From Atherinomorus stipes (taxonomy: Eukaryota; Chordata; Actinopteri; Atheriniformes; Atherinidae), in the NCBI GenBank assembly GCA_023101725.1, contig JALJCO010010476.1, forward strand, positions 2,607,001 through 2,671,000: a stretch of DNA of 64,000 nucleotides, read 5' to 3'. Below the pieces are notes generated by a model, which was given only the letters and a program-made list of their open reading frames with translations, was not told the origin of the DNA and ran no database searches. Numbering within the stretch: position 1 is the stretch's first letter; the number at the start of each line of letters is the position of its first letter. The translations under genes and the position numbers were made by a program. This document shows, one piece after another, positions 12,701 to 26,825 of the stretch.

Positions 12701-15700
12701 CTCTGATGTGTTGCTGTAGCAACAGCTAAAAGAATTAACTGTATGATAGATATAATGCATACAAGAGAAGCCAATTATTTTCTGTCTCATTCAGTAGGCT
12801 GACAGCGAAGGTGAGCCTGTTCTTCTTTGCTTTCATCCTGACTGGGATGAAAAAACAAAAACAAAAAGGCCCTTCACATTGTTATACAACTGCAAGAACA
12901 AAAGAAGTCAAGTGAATGACCACTGGTGGTCAAACAAGCTCACAGTGAAGACAGATGGGGGAAATCCATGATCAGAGCAAGGGAAACCGTTACATCAGCA
13001 AACGGGCAAAGAAAGAAGAAAACTGAAATTGTAACACATCACATGACTGTGACATGTTATGAATTATGCTTCCATTGTTCTTGAAATATATGTTCAGAGA
13101 ACAAAGAAATAGTTGGTGCTGGCAGCTTTGCTTTTCCTTAAAAAAAAAAAAAATGCTGCCACTTGTTACGTCCTGCATGCAAGTCCAGTGATAATTCGCA
13201 TTTCAGTTCATGGTATTGTGTCTTTACATCTGTTTAATATCTATTCTACTTGCTTGGAACCTACACCCAAAAAAAAAGTATCAGCTGCTTGCTACTACAT
13301 ACCATGTGATGGAAAACTGCAGTAAAGTCCTTTTATAGAGGTCAAAAAACCTTGTAATACTCAAACATCTGGCTTTTTGGGTGGGAAAGTATTACATTGC
13401 CATTTGGTCAGGTGTTAAATAGCTGCAGTAGATGGGGTATTTATTTGCTTCAGGTCCAATCAGCACCGGAAGGAGCAAACTGTAATTTTCAAATAGGGTG
13501 CTGCATGTTATACTGCAAAAGCTGGCTCATCTTCCCCTTTTCTTTACAGAATATCACTCAGATGTGTAAGGATAAACAGCAGGACAACAATTATGGACAT
13601 ATTTGTTGCTTTAAATATTCAAAGAGAATTGCAGGTAATTACTAAATTTCAGTTTCTCAGATTAAAACATCTTCTGCTTCATTTGTTTTTCATTTTGTAA
13701 ACATTGGATTTTATATTATTACTTTAGGTCCAATCAGCACCAGCAGGATCACAATATCACAGTGCAAACTGTAACCTTCTTAGGGAATATTAGACAATGA
13801 ACTACCTTACATAATTTCATAAATGTTTCTAATGCCAGTTGATCAAAAGTAAATAAAACATTGCAATTTTACTTTTTCTGATTTTTTTTTCTTGATGCTT
13901 TAGGGTTTCAGTTGAAAAATACAATGGCAACACTTGGGTTAAAAAAAGAAAAAAGAAAAAGACGACTGGAAGGGAAGACTTTCCATGGTGCATCTGTATC
14001 AGGGAGGAAACAGAGCTCAACCTATTATTAACATCCACAGAGAAGAGAGCAGTTCCCATAGCTTGTTCTCTCTGGTGTATGTCTTTGGGCTTGGGCGGTG
14101 TGTGTTTGGAACATGAGGAGATGAGAAACAGAGTGTTTTTATTAGGGAGGAGTCATCTGTGTGCATGTGTGGAAAGCAGAACATATTTTTGGGGTACTGC
14201 GCAGGCTCCCAGAGCCCCCACCAAAAAGCCCCACACTCCACACTTTAAGTGCTACCAGCTGCATCACGGAGAGAGCAGGAAGAGAGAAGCCGACAGTGGG
14301 GAGAGAGAGTGAAGACGGCATGAGGAGAGAGGAGGAAAAGAGGGGGAGAGGAGGGAGCAGTGAAAGGGGAAAGTGAGAGCAAGGAGACACCACTGAGAAT
14401 GTAGAAGAGGGGGGAAAAAGGTTTGGGAGGTGTGAGCTCAGGAGGGGTCATCCTGGAAACAAATCAACGGCCGATACATTCTTGGGGACTAGTTGGACTG
14501 AAGCTCTTCCTCCTTGGCTGCCTATTGGCTGGGAGCTGCTCCGAGGAATGCACCGGAGCCTGCCTATGGAAAGCAGAGGCAATGACCTCCAGCTCTCTCA
14601 CAGTGGCACAAAGTGGCAATTGTTTGAGTTTGAAGAAAAGGGGGATGGAGCAGGAATGTAGAAAGAAGCCCATAACTCTCTTTTCCTCCGTGCTCTCTTG
14701 TGCTTCTTTTTTGTCTTTCTGTCACTCTGTCCATCTCTTTCTCCCCCCTCGACTCACTCTTTATTATTCACAATCTCCCCTTCCCTCCCTCTTCATTGCC
14801 CTCTTCACTTTACTCTTTCATGCCAATCCTGTGTGCCGTCCAGTTTTCAATCAAGCCTCAAAAGAAGGTTACATGCTGATTGTACACAAACATAAGGCTC
14901 GTGATGGAAAGAAATTAAGGGAGGTTTTAACAAATCTCATCTAGAGCTGTTTAATACTGAGAAAAAAATAGGATTAGTTTAATAAAACATGACACATAAG
15001 AGGGAGAAAAAGGAGGATCAACCGGGCACACATCTGGATGAGTTCAAGACGCCATGCTGAATGTTTGCACCAGGAATGCCTTTAACATGATCAGCAATGA
15101 CGTTTGTGAAAAGCTCAAACTAACAAGCCAAACTCTTAGCTTAGCTCAGGTTTGCTTAGCTTAGCTTGCAATTCTCCAAACCTTTTTTCATATTTCAGCT
15201 TCAGTGTAGTTATAACATATCAGTCAATTTTCAATGAGATGGTGTTTCTTTCCATGTTCTTTTTTTCTTTGTATCTTTGAACTGAGCCTGGCAGGCTGCT
15301 CATTAAATGCTGCTTCCATATTTATGCTAAGCTAGCTTACAAAGTGACAGTTAGCATGATGTTTCAATCATCTGACTCAGAGACAGGTGGCTGACCCACA
15401 GACAGACCAAATAAAGTCAACTAGTCTTTTATCGCACTACCAACTTCAAGATAGTGTGATAGCAGAAGTTTGAGAACTTAATTGAGGATCATCAATTACT
15501 TATTCACAAACCAAAATGGTTTGCATTTCAATGACTTCACTACTGTACCCCTTTCAACCTCTCTGCTTACGGACACAGACACAAGAGATTCTGCAGAAAA
15601 AAAATGAAGAAATCTAATGTTTTAAAAATGAATAACACTTCTCTACTATTCCTCTTGGAAAATTCCACAATTTCTCCGTGAGGGTTGCTCCTAGACCTTG

Positions 15701-18700
15701 TCACACAACATACTGCTACTGTGTTGGACATTTCACATCATAAAACGTTGCTGTTCTTGTAGCCACAGTCAGCATAGTTTTCAATTTGTTCATGCTGCTC
15801 TAGCTGGCTTATTGCAGTTTAAATTTTAAGCCCAGTCAGTGCAAATTGAATCATTCAGCGATTTGTTGCAATTCTGGCAGAGTCTGTTGGTTAATTTGTT
15901 TATCACAGGGGCCGGTCCCCCAGCATTTCCCCCACAGTTTGTACATCCAGGCCAAAAAGACTTAATTTTGGCAAAAGCCTGAGCACTGGCTGAAACTCGT
16001 TTTCGTGAAGCCCCTCCTCCTACTCTGTTCTGCTCCATTTCAAGCAGCCAAGAAAAACAGTCACAATTGGCTGCTGAGAGGCCATTTTTATCATATAGCT
16101 AAGACGCTCCTGATCTTTTCCTGTTAGCTCCTGCTATCATGCAAGTAAATGTCAATGAAGCAATAAGTCTTTGTACCATTATACCTTTCAAGTAACTCCT
16201 TTTGCACTTTTATCCCATTCAAGCCATGACCAGAAATTCCCTGATTAAAGCCAAAATTATGATAGTTGGAAGTTATATTATTCCTTCATGTATACATACA
16301 ATCAGGCCCAAACTAGCCTGGTGCTCTGCACATCCACCACAGCTCCTGTTGTGGTCTTTCACACAACAACCACCAAACAGTAGAAGATGTCAACAACAGA
16401 ATAACCATAAAGGATAGCGTGCATGTAATATGTAAAAAAAAAAAAAAAAAAAGGATGGTAAAGAATATACACCTCCTAATTTGGTACCATTTTGAAGCTA
16501 GCTAAATTTGTTTGTCATTCTTTTTGGTCCATTTAGGGACATAATAGGTCAACCATAAAAAGCCCAACGCTTTTGACCTGAAAGGGGACATCCATCTCCC
16601 CAATTACCAAAGCATAAGAGGTCATGTTTTAGTCAATAGATTTCTCTCGCATGCTTGTATACTAGACGGTAGTCCAATTAAATAGGCTAAGCAAGCTACA
16701 ATAGCTCGGCTTAATGCTTGGAAATAAACTGCCTGTTTTGTAACTCAAGTTCCTGAGCTTTCTCCTGTAGAACCCCTGCATGTCATTGTCCCTCAGCTGT
16801 GGGAATATCCTGGATAATAGACAGAAGGTCAGAGAGGAAGGGGAAAAAAAACCTTCCAAACTACAACAGCCAGGCCACTGGAACAGGATAGGCAGTAAAG
16901 ACAGGGCACTCACCTTTCTTGTGACTGCTGGGTCTAGATAACTCCTCAGCTTCTGGAGGTACGTGTGAGGCGGGTTTTTCACTTGGAATCGTTCCTGTTA
17001 AAGAAAAAGAAAAAAAAAAAAAAGCTGAGAAATGCGCTGCAAGAAAGGAAATGAGAAAAGAAAAAGAAGAGAGTGAAACATAAGGAAACTTTTTTGGCCT
17101 CAAGAACAGCATGTACTACTGCACTAAATGGAAAAGTTAACATTTCCCACCCTGTCATGTCACCAGCACACTGTAAATTAACTGCTGATATAAGTCATCA
17201 GGCTTTGAGTAAATTCACCTTTTCATTAATCACCCTACATTTGACAGATATCAGATAATGCTCTGCTTTAACAAGGAAAATAATGATCATTCCTACATTC
17301 AGAACATGCTTCGGGCATGACAAACCTTTAAATAATACAGCGTTTCCTTTAGAATTTCTTTGGGAGCAACATTTCTTGGAGCATCACCATTACTTAATAC
17401 ATTTGTTGGAGGAAAAAGCTGTCACTTGACCACAGCAATGAGGTATAAAAACACGGCGTGGAGACTGTGTGATCCATATTGTCTGGATGTGCACGCATGT
17501 CACTTAAGTTCAACCAGCAACAGGTTTCAGGTCATGCCACTGTGATCTAAATATAAATACAAGAGATTAGAGCTGGATTTGGATCAGTGTCTTGAGCGGG
17601 AAACAGTATTTGGATCAGGCTAAGCAGCATGATATAATAACTAGCATGTGCGAGTGAATCTTCAATCTTCAACCAGTGAGGAAAAATACAATGAAGACCT
17701 GTTCTTTATTTAACACAAGCCAGAGTGAAGAGGGACAGCAGCACTGCTCAGAAGACAGGCTGCGAACAATTGAAAACAAAGCAGTAAATCGCAAGGATAT
17801 CTTTCTTATTTAAAGGGGCGTTATATTTGGATACATTATGCTAAGTCCTTATCTGGAACTAGCTGTCCAAAGGACTTGCAACTTGGCTAAATTACTTGTC
17901 CAATGGCTTATGAACACTTGCTTTAAGTAGACTATAACTTCCAGTATTAAAATTTTGTCGACTCTGACGCTGATAGAGACGTTAGTGTTAAAATATTAGG
18001 GGTGTTTTTGTACTTCAGGTGTTCTTGCACAATTTGCAAAAATAATCACTGACCTTTTTGTTTGTTTTTTGCAGTTAACTTCTCAAGTAGAAAAGAATGC
18101 ATTTATGCATCCGCCAAGCTTTATTTTTTTATTTCTTTTTTTTTTTTAAAAAGGTGCTGCATGGCTGGATTCGTTATTTCTCTGTCCTTGGAGTCTATAA
18201 ACAGGTACTACCCAAAAAAAATTTATGAAAAAGTTCATTTATTTCTGTAATTCAACTTAAAAGGTGCAATTTACATATTGTATAAACAAATAATATGCAA
18301 ATCAATATATTTCAAGCTTTTATTTGTTTGGATGTTGCTGATTAGGACTTACAGCTTAAGAAAACCTCAAATTCAAAATCTCAAAAAATAAGAATATTGC
18401 ATGAAATCAATTATAAAAGGATTTTAAAAGCAAAAAAGTCGGGCCTCCTAAAATAAAATCTTGCATCTGTACTTAGTATTTGGTTGGGGCCTCTTTTGCT
18501 TGAATGACTGCCTTAACCCGGCGTGGCATGGATGCTACCAGCTTCTCCAACCAGCAATCTCAGGTGTTATGGTGGACAAACATGCTTCAATCACAGCCCT
18601 GAGCTCTTCTTTATTGTTTAGTCTCTTCCCATTCAGCTTTCTCTTGACAATGCCCCACATGTTTTCGACGGGGTTCTGAGGTGAGTTTGCGGGCCAATCA

Positions 18701-21700
18701 AGCAAGGTTGTTGAACCAAGATTTTGTACTTTTGGCAATGTGGGCAGGTGCAAAGTCTTGCTGGAAGATGAAGTCTACATCCCCATACAGGTCTAAAATT
18801 TCACCGAGGATATCTGCTCATTTCCAACAGCAGTGTAAAAAGGTTCATTTCACAAATTCAGTGTGTTAGATAATGTGTTTGTCTGCTTTTGAACAAGTTG
18901 GAACTCTCTAGAGCCGGGATGCCCAAGTTCAGTCCCTGAGGGCTACTATCCTGGAATTTTGAGAACACACCTTCTTCAATACACCTGAATCAAATGGTTA
19001 ATCCCCTCATGCACATGTTATTCAGCTCTGCAGAGGCCTGGTAACAAGCCATTAATTTGATTCAGGTGTGCTGGAGAAGGGACGCAACCGAAGTGTGCAG
19101 GATGGTAGCTCTTGAGGACTGGACTTGGGCACTCCTGCTCTAGAGCTTCCCAAGCTTCTTGCCAACAATTAGTGTGTTGTAGTTGTTCTTTGTTATCTGG
19201 AGGTGAAAGAAACCTCTTTGAAACATCTTATGCTTCCAACTTCTTCCTTACTTGACAGCTGAAGAAGGCACTCTATCTTTTTGATGTGAACACCATATTG
19301 CTACTTGCTACCAGCAAGGAGAAAGAAGTGACAGCAGTGACAAGGACATGATGCCTCAACAGCTTCCCATCAGTAAACAGTCGGGTCTCAAAAGAATCAC
19401 AAACGTTTCCCCCACTAGCGTCTAAGCCTCTGATTTCCTGAGCAATGGATGACAATTTCAGGAAAAACATAGATAATTTAAGGGATGACATACTTGAGTT
19501 AACCTTACATTCCTGACTCAACTCTTGAGTGTCCAGAAAGGACTGCATCACATTCTTATATGCCTACAAGTTTCACTTATCAGCATCACAAAGGAAGCTT
19601 TTGCAGTGGATCACATACTTTAAACATATTTCTGTACAGAGATACTGAGATTAGAAACATCAGATTTCTCACCTCCAGAGTTTTTCACATGAAAACAGGA
19701 AAGACGAGAGCAACCAGAATCACTCTAAGCTAATGCCAGCAGGCAGACAAAACAGCTCAGTTTCATTGCTTATAAGAAAAATAAATATATATATGGGCCT
19801 CTGCAAAATAAGAAGTTGACAGGTGTTATATCCTGTTACTTACAAAGAAATGTGAGGAATGCAAGCAGGTTGGAAATAAAGTCACACAAACATCATTATG
19901 GAGAACACACATCTGTTTTTTCGGAGCCTGTATAAATGGGTTGCAGAGAGCTGTAAGACAGTTGTAGTTTGTCTGGGCAGCAGATGTAGATTAAATCTGA
20001 AAGATTAGTTGCACTTCCCTTTCTGCATATGAGGAGCTTAAGAATTTGTTTAAATGGAAGAAGGCTTCAAATTATAGTGAACAAAAGTTGTAGATGTTTC
20101 CGTTACAAAATTTGGCTATAGTATTGGGATTTACATGTTATTTTTCATATTTTTCATATGTTGATATTTCATAAGAGCATCCTCCATATTTGAAATTAAT
20201 TGCCATAATTTTAGGAATACTGTTTAATATTTCAACCACTGGCGGCATTTGTTTTTCCAAATCGGATGTACCTGTCATCTCCAAGTCTCTGCCTCATTCC
20301 ATTACTGTTGCCATGGTTACATTAAAAGATTCACTGCATCTATGTCACAGAAAATGCTTTGCTCCCAGTGCTCCCTGTACTGTCTTGGGTACAGACTTAT
20401 TGTAAAAACAACAGGGGAAATAAGTTTGGAGAGCTAGTTTTGGAACAGACTTTCATTTCTGACTTAATTCATGTGCAGAATGCAATCTTACACTCATCAA
20501 AAGGCAAAAGGATGCAGAAGATGAGAAAGCCTGCTTTCTCACTTCTTAATTGGATCACTTTTAAGGAGTCAAGATGCAAAAAACACTGGGTAATGATTTG
20601 GAAACTGCTTCGCCGACACTGAAAGGGAAACCATCCATTTTCACTTCATCTCTTACTGCTGGTCAGCAGCCCGACTGTCTCGCTTTGGCACAGCTCCCTT
20701 CAGGGTCAGTAGCTATCAATACAGTTTGAGTGGGTGGTGGTCTTGATCAAGTCTCTGCTTTTCTCCACTGCTCAAGGAGGCGGTAAAACTCGGGCACTGA
20801 GGTTGCCGACTAAGTGGGGCTCTCAGACCACAGCTCACTGCACAACATGCACCCTCTGTTATTTCCTGCACGCAGCACAGACGCCGATAACAGGCTCTAG
20901 ATTTTAACTGGCTAACTGATGTGTGCTCCCTGCTGTGCCACTTAACCCACTTGACGAGGAAAGTCAAGGCCATGTGTGAGGATGGCGAAGGGCTTACGGG
21001 GTAAAGGCAGGGCAATGGAGCGTGGGAGTTGTGGTCACAACACACAGTGGGACAGATCTTAAGCAAGGTCAGACATGTAGTACAGTAGGGCTGTGCGATA
21101 TACTGATATATCGCGATATGATATTTACATGACAGAGATATGATATTTACACATATCAATATACGTATATCGCGGTATTGGTTGTGCCAATTTTTTTGCT
21201 TTATTTTTTCATACAGGACTTTGATGTTTTCATAATGACCTGGCTGCAACTACGACCACGATTATTTAATAAGGGTTGGAAAAAATATAGACCACACTGA
21301 AATATCACAATCATTTCATATGCCGATACCATATCTGTATTTAAAAACGTGGTATCGATCTATTTTACTGATGAAATCTTGCAAGATATCATTTTGTTAC
21401 AAAATCTCATGAGATTTCACTAAATACCGCGAGATTTCCTAATAGAACAATGAAATCTCGCGGTATTTTGTGAAATCTCATGAGATTTTGTAACAAAATG
21501 ATGATATCTTGCAAGATTTCATCAGTAAAATAGATCGATATTGCATTTTTAAATATAGATATGGAATCGGCATATGAAAATATCGAGATATTTCAGTGTA
21601 TCGATATTTTTTCCCACCCCTATTATTTTAACTGTCTGGAAGACAATCCTCCCCAAGACTTTTAAAAAGAAATCCTAAAAAAATGTCCAACTATCTTTAA

Positions 21701-23828
21701 TTTCTTTGATTTAACAAACATTTCAAACCAGTTTTGTCAGTTCCATCGCTGCAGTGGAGTGATACTTTGATGCAAAACATGTTTCAATACTAAAAAACAT
21801 GAAATGAAACTTTCAGACAATTAAGGGTAAAAATACCGGTATATATCGTATATTGTCATCTAAAATAAATATGTCTATTTGGTCCATATCGCCCAGCCCT
21901 AGTACACAGTTCAGACAGTCAGCACAGTATGTGATTATTTTGGCATTTATGTACAAATGATTAAATGTGACTTTCTGAGCAGCAACATTGTATCATATCT
22001 GACATACTAGTGATGCCAACCTGATCGCAGATTAGTTCCCATTTCTTCTCGTTGTCATATTGCCGCAACAGTCGCGCCTTGTCAGGAGGAAGATTCATTG
22101 AATTCTGAAAGAAAAGCAAAAAGTCAGAGTTAAGTGGATGTAGATGGTGACATATTCTCGAGCCCAGACAGAGAACAGAACAGTATCTAAGAGACTTAAC
22201 ACCATCTGGTAAGATGCATGGCCTTTTAAATTTTTACCTTTTATAGAAGTATTACACAATGTTTCTACTCATATCAGGCCCTGATGTACCTGTGTGGGCA
22301 TCTGCAACATCCACACATGAAGAGCACAAGTGAGGTAATGGCTCTCTGACCTACTCAAACAAAGAGTAACAAACCTGCAGCAGTTTAGGCTCTTGTGCTG
22401 CGTGGTTAGAGTAAAAGTGCCACCAAAATGATGTTCTGTAGAGCAGGAATGTTCATATCAAATATTCATTTCATCTCTCCCAGCTTGAGATCTTTGTTAC
22501 CTCTCAGTCCCTTCAATACCCCCTAGTTTCCTGATTCCCCTTACTGTCAAATTTTAACCACAAGCCAAAAATATTCAAATAACTTACAATTCAGCCTATC
22601 AAGGTGTTCTGCTCTCCATGATAGGGTTTTGTGCATGCAACCGAAGCCAGTAGTGAAAATCCTGCCTCTTCCCTTAAGATTTTATATGCAAATATCTGTG
22701 CAGTGATTAAACTTGCACTAAAGGAGACACAGCCAAGCCTCTTCTTAGTTTAAAAGGTTAACAGTGAATGCCTCCTTGTTTTCTGCTTTTCTTTACCGAG
22801 CTGGAAGGCAACAAAAGGTGTCAAACTGGAAACGAACAGGTGGTTAAACCATATAATCTTGTATCAAAGGGATTCCCCAAACAAGCTCATTTCTTATCCC
22901 ATCACCACTAGAAGTTACCTTACGAGGCAGCTGGCTTATTGTAAGCTTTGCAAAATCCCAGTCACCATAAAATACATCTAGCCAGCATCTGATTTTTCAC
23001 TTCTGGCCAAAAACCAAAGATTTGAATCAGTCAATATCCTATACTGGCAGCCACATGCAGGGTTTCTTGGTGTTAGTCACCAACAACAACTTTTAACCCA
23101 GACCATGTCTACCTTGACCAACTACAGTTTTTTATAGATTGTGGTGATCAAACCTGCATAATCACCATATCAGGTATGAACACTAACAGAAATGTTATAG
23201 TTTAACACATTGGGTTAAATCATCCAATACAGTTGACTCAATGACAGAATGAAAACAGTTTAAGCCCCTTCAAAAGATGTGACTGTGTCCCTGTCCATTA
23301 CTTCAGACAAACGATAGCTAAACCAGGCCAAAGTTAATGAAATGTAGTGAAGAGCTAAGAACTAGCAAAAAAAGAGACGAACTTTGCTGTTTAAAATCAT
23401 ATATATATATATTAGGGCTGCACGATTCTGGTGAAAATGTGAATCGTGATTTTTTTGCTTAAAATTAAGATCACGATTCTCTGAAACGATTTTTTTTCCC
23501 CAAAAGTATTTATTGCACAAATAAACTTTAACAAAACAAACAAAACAACCTATTCAAAAGTTAATTCAAAATAAAGCATGTGTTTGCACAAGAGCTTTGT
23601 TGGAGCATTTCTTTGGCAGATGCATAGTTGTAGTTCTTAAACATTGGTTAGGGGGTGGGGAGGCAACGGCAGTGTTGCATTTGAGGGCGCTTGAAAAAAT
23701 CTGGGAAAAATGGAAACTTATTTGTGATAAGCTCATGATTAAAAATGTTTCAGAATTGTTGTGGGTAGAATTGAGATTGCATGTATGTGTAAATTGAGAT
23801 CACAATCTTTTAACGATTAATTGTGCAG

Positions 23829-23873
<45 letters not shown>

Positions 23874-26773
23874 CACACACACACACATACATAACACTGT
23901 TTTCAGTTGGAAACACATTGGAAGTGTGACTACTCAGCAATAACATTTTGTACAACAAACTGTGTCCTGTGTTCACATAAAATTGGGCAAAATTATGTGC
24001 AAAATGACATTTTACCATCAAGTGACACATGGTGAGTTGCAAGTTGGTATACACATTGAAATGGAAAGACGTGAAACTGCTGTTAGAGGACAAACAACCT
24101 TAACTCACTCTCCCTTCCAAGATTGTCTCTATCAGTCCCAGATGAAAATGTGAAGGCCTCAACTGTTCACACGGTAGAGAAATAAAACATCATGTCTTGT
24201 CCCTTTCAGTGCAATTATACTGCATGCAGACAGACCACGGAGAAAAATCCAACCATATCCAGAAACAACTTATTTGGGAAAAGCCAGTTTCTCCTTAACT
24301 CAGTCTTGGACTGTGACAATGTAGCCTATCCCTGTTTTCCAAATACTACTTTAAATCTGAGAATCAGATAATCCAATCCAACATCAAGCAAATGACTCAT
24401 CTAAAGACAAGCAATAAAAAGTTTGGAGTAAAAGAAAAGAAATGCTTAGAATATCTGGCATAAAGTTACTTTGTCCTCATTTGTCCACCCACCTGATTGA
24501 AATAAAGATTGATGACATTCAACGAGTGATTTCCAGCAAAAAGTGTTTTTAAAACAAATCAAATAGAATAAATGTGTTGGTGAATGCTGTGATTATAGTG
24601 TTGCACAACTTTAGTCTGTATCCTGCTTTCCTTTATAGAGAGAGAACTACATCCAGTGTCTCATCTGCAGTTTTTATGCAAAACATATTAAACAAATGAT
24701 TCTGTGTGAAAGTTTTTCACTGCCAACAGATAAGAAGAGGAGAGCTGGAAAATATCACTGCTGTACATCGTTTAGTTTGGGGTTCTTTTCCCTCTCCCCA
24801 TTCACTGGTTTGGATCATCTATCAGACTGTGTTCAGCCTCTGCTTTTTTTCCCCTGCTCACTGGATTTTTCCAGAGGAGCTCAGAGGGGGAGTGAGAGGA
24901 AGATGGATGAGGAACATCCTGAGATCAGACAATTTTCCAAGAGTGAAAAATATAAAGATTAAGTCGGACCCTAACTGAGAGGTTCGATCCAGAGTTTGCT
25001 TCAGAGCCCCATTTTATCATTGCTTGAAATCCTGGAGAGTTACTCTGTAATATTTCATTTTTCAGTGGTGGAGATTGTAATATGGCAACTTTATTGATCT
25101 GTGCAACTGTTTTCATTTTCAAAGCAGGCATTTAGAGGAAATCAATGTATGGAGATGCTGAGCAGACACAAGCCATGCTTTGTAGCTTAGTAACAGTGAT
25201 ACTGAGGAAAAATAGCAGAGGACAACACTGTATAAATGATACTCATCCTTATAACAGAATAAAGTACAGTAACTGGTTCATACATACATAAACATACTGA
25301 TTATTCCATTAGATCAATTATGGTATGCTCTGCTTCTATATGGATTTGATTTTCTAAGTTAACACAAATTGAGCTGTATTGATTTCTTTCAAATAAGTGT
25401 CACTAAACCTACAAAAATATATCCAAATACAAGACAGCAGTTTGTTTTGAATATAAGTGTTATTAATCTCTGTTTTCTAAAAGCAGAAATCAATCAGGCA
25501 AAACCAGTTTAATAGAAACATAGGCTCTATCCCACACATGCTCCTCTACAAAAATCGACCAGGAAATCAAATTAGTATTCAGCAGAGGCTGCATGCCAAC
25601 CAATTGCTGCTGAGCTCACTGCAAGGAACTGGGAGTCAGAGGAGCTCTATTGACTAAACCTGGCTGGTAACCAGATGACTGGATTTTGTAGGAACTTTCC
25701 TTCCCTAAACACGTTAACCTACAATCTGACACAAGTCGGCAATCACGTTACTGTAAGTGACATAAAAAACATTAGCTATTTTACTATCAATCTAAACCAA
25801 AGCTAGGGTAAACTATTACATGACTCGCAGACCTCTACTTTGTTTTGTTTGGATGTAAGAGAACTCCTGGCCTGGCTGGTTGGGTGGTTTGTAGAATCAC
25901 TGTGGGTGCACAGAGCTGTGGGCTTCCTGCTTGGTGAGACTCCAACTAAAGCAAAGAGCCACTTCTACCAGCCTTCATTTCATCACCAATACTAATGAGC
26001 TGTGACAGCCACTCAGCTCGCTTGGGGTCAGGTTACCCCATGTCTCCAACCACACTATCTGGGCATCTGGGTTATTAGCAAAAGGGCTGGGCAGATTTAC
26101 AGCAACACCTGATGGCAGACCACACTGACGAGTGCACACACAACTCATTAGCAAATCCCACAGTAATTAAAAGTATTACTGAAGTAATCATCACAAGCGA
26201 TCTGTGCTTAATATTACACAGTTCAACCACACAGTCTGATACATGTTTGAAACACTGAATGTCATTTTCCCAGTATCAAAAAGTTAGAACAATTTATTAA
26301 CTGTAAATATAGTGGAATGATCGATCTTCAAGTGATTTAAAGCCTAAGTGAGCTGAAAATGGTAGAAAAACAGCATATTAAATGTTGGAACTGAGAAAGT
26401 GTTAGTTTTTTTTTTTTTATGCATTTCTTCTTTTTCTTTTTCGCTGTTCCCTTCAGGAGTCACCTGAGCACATCCTCTGCCTCCCTCTAACCCCATCATC
26501 TCCTCTTACACCAACTAACTTCTTGCACTACATCCCTAAATCTCCCTTTTGGTCTTCCTCTAGACCTCAAGTCATCCCAGTCATCTTAGTCTGGCCTCTA
26601 TTTTGTCTCTAAAACATCCAACATGTGCTTACTGTCTGATGTACTTATCATCCCTGACCCGATCCACCCTCGTTTTTGAAAGGTTTTTAAACTCATTTTA
26701 AATTTGATGCCAACAACATTTGTCCAAAAAGTTAAGAAAATGGAATACTAGAAAATATATGCTTTCTTAAAAG

Positions 26774-26825
<52 letters not shown>

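Larger units (their letters stand above)
12202..16913 (-). other. FMNL2 intron 3
   Basis: A 4.7 kb intron. It contains a purine-rich tract (14,265-14,425) followed by a pyrimidine-rich tract (14,690-14,822). A 19-base A run lies at 16,434-16,452. No exon of another gene is recognised. Confidence 0.65.
16995..22020 (-). other. FMNL2 intron 2, transposon-rich
   Basis: A 5 kb intron carrying a Tc1 fragment (18,240-18,790), a hAT-type foldback with target duplications (18,914-19,137) and a nested pair of hAT-like elements (21,086-21,901). The exon 2 donor here is GTTGGC, a weak but valid GT site. Confidence 0.75.

Noticed and set aside
14423..14944. 173-codon plus-strand open frame with a hydrophobic stretch
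   Set aside because: It is composed of the pyrimidine-rich tract, giving Ser/Leu/Phe-rich peptide. No family likeness or splice support.
20716..21249. 177-codon minus-strand open frame
   Set aside because: It runs from intron sequence into the end of a hAT-like element, with no conserved motif. Chance frame.
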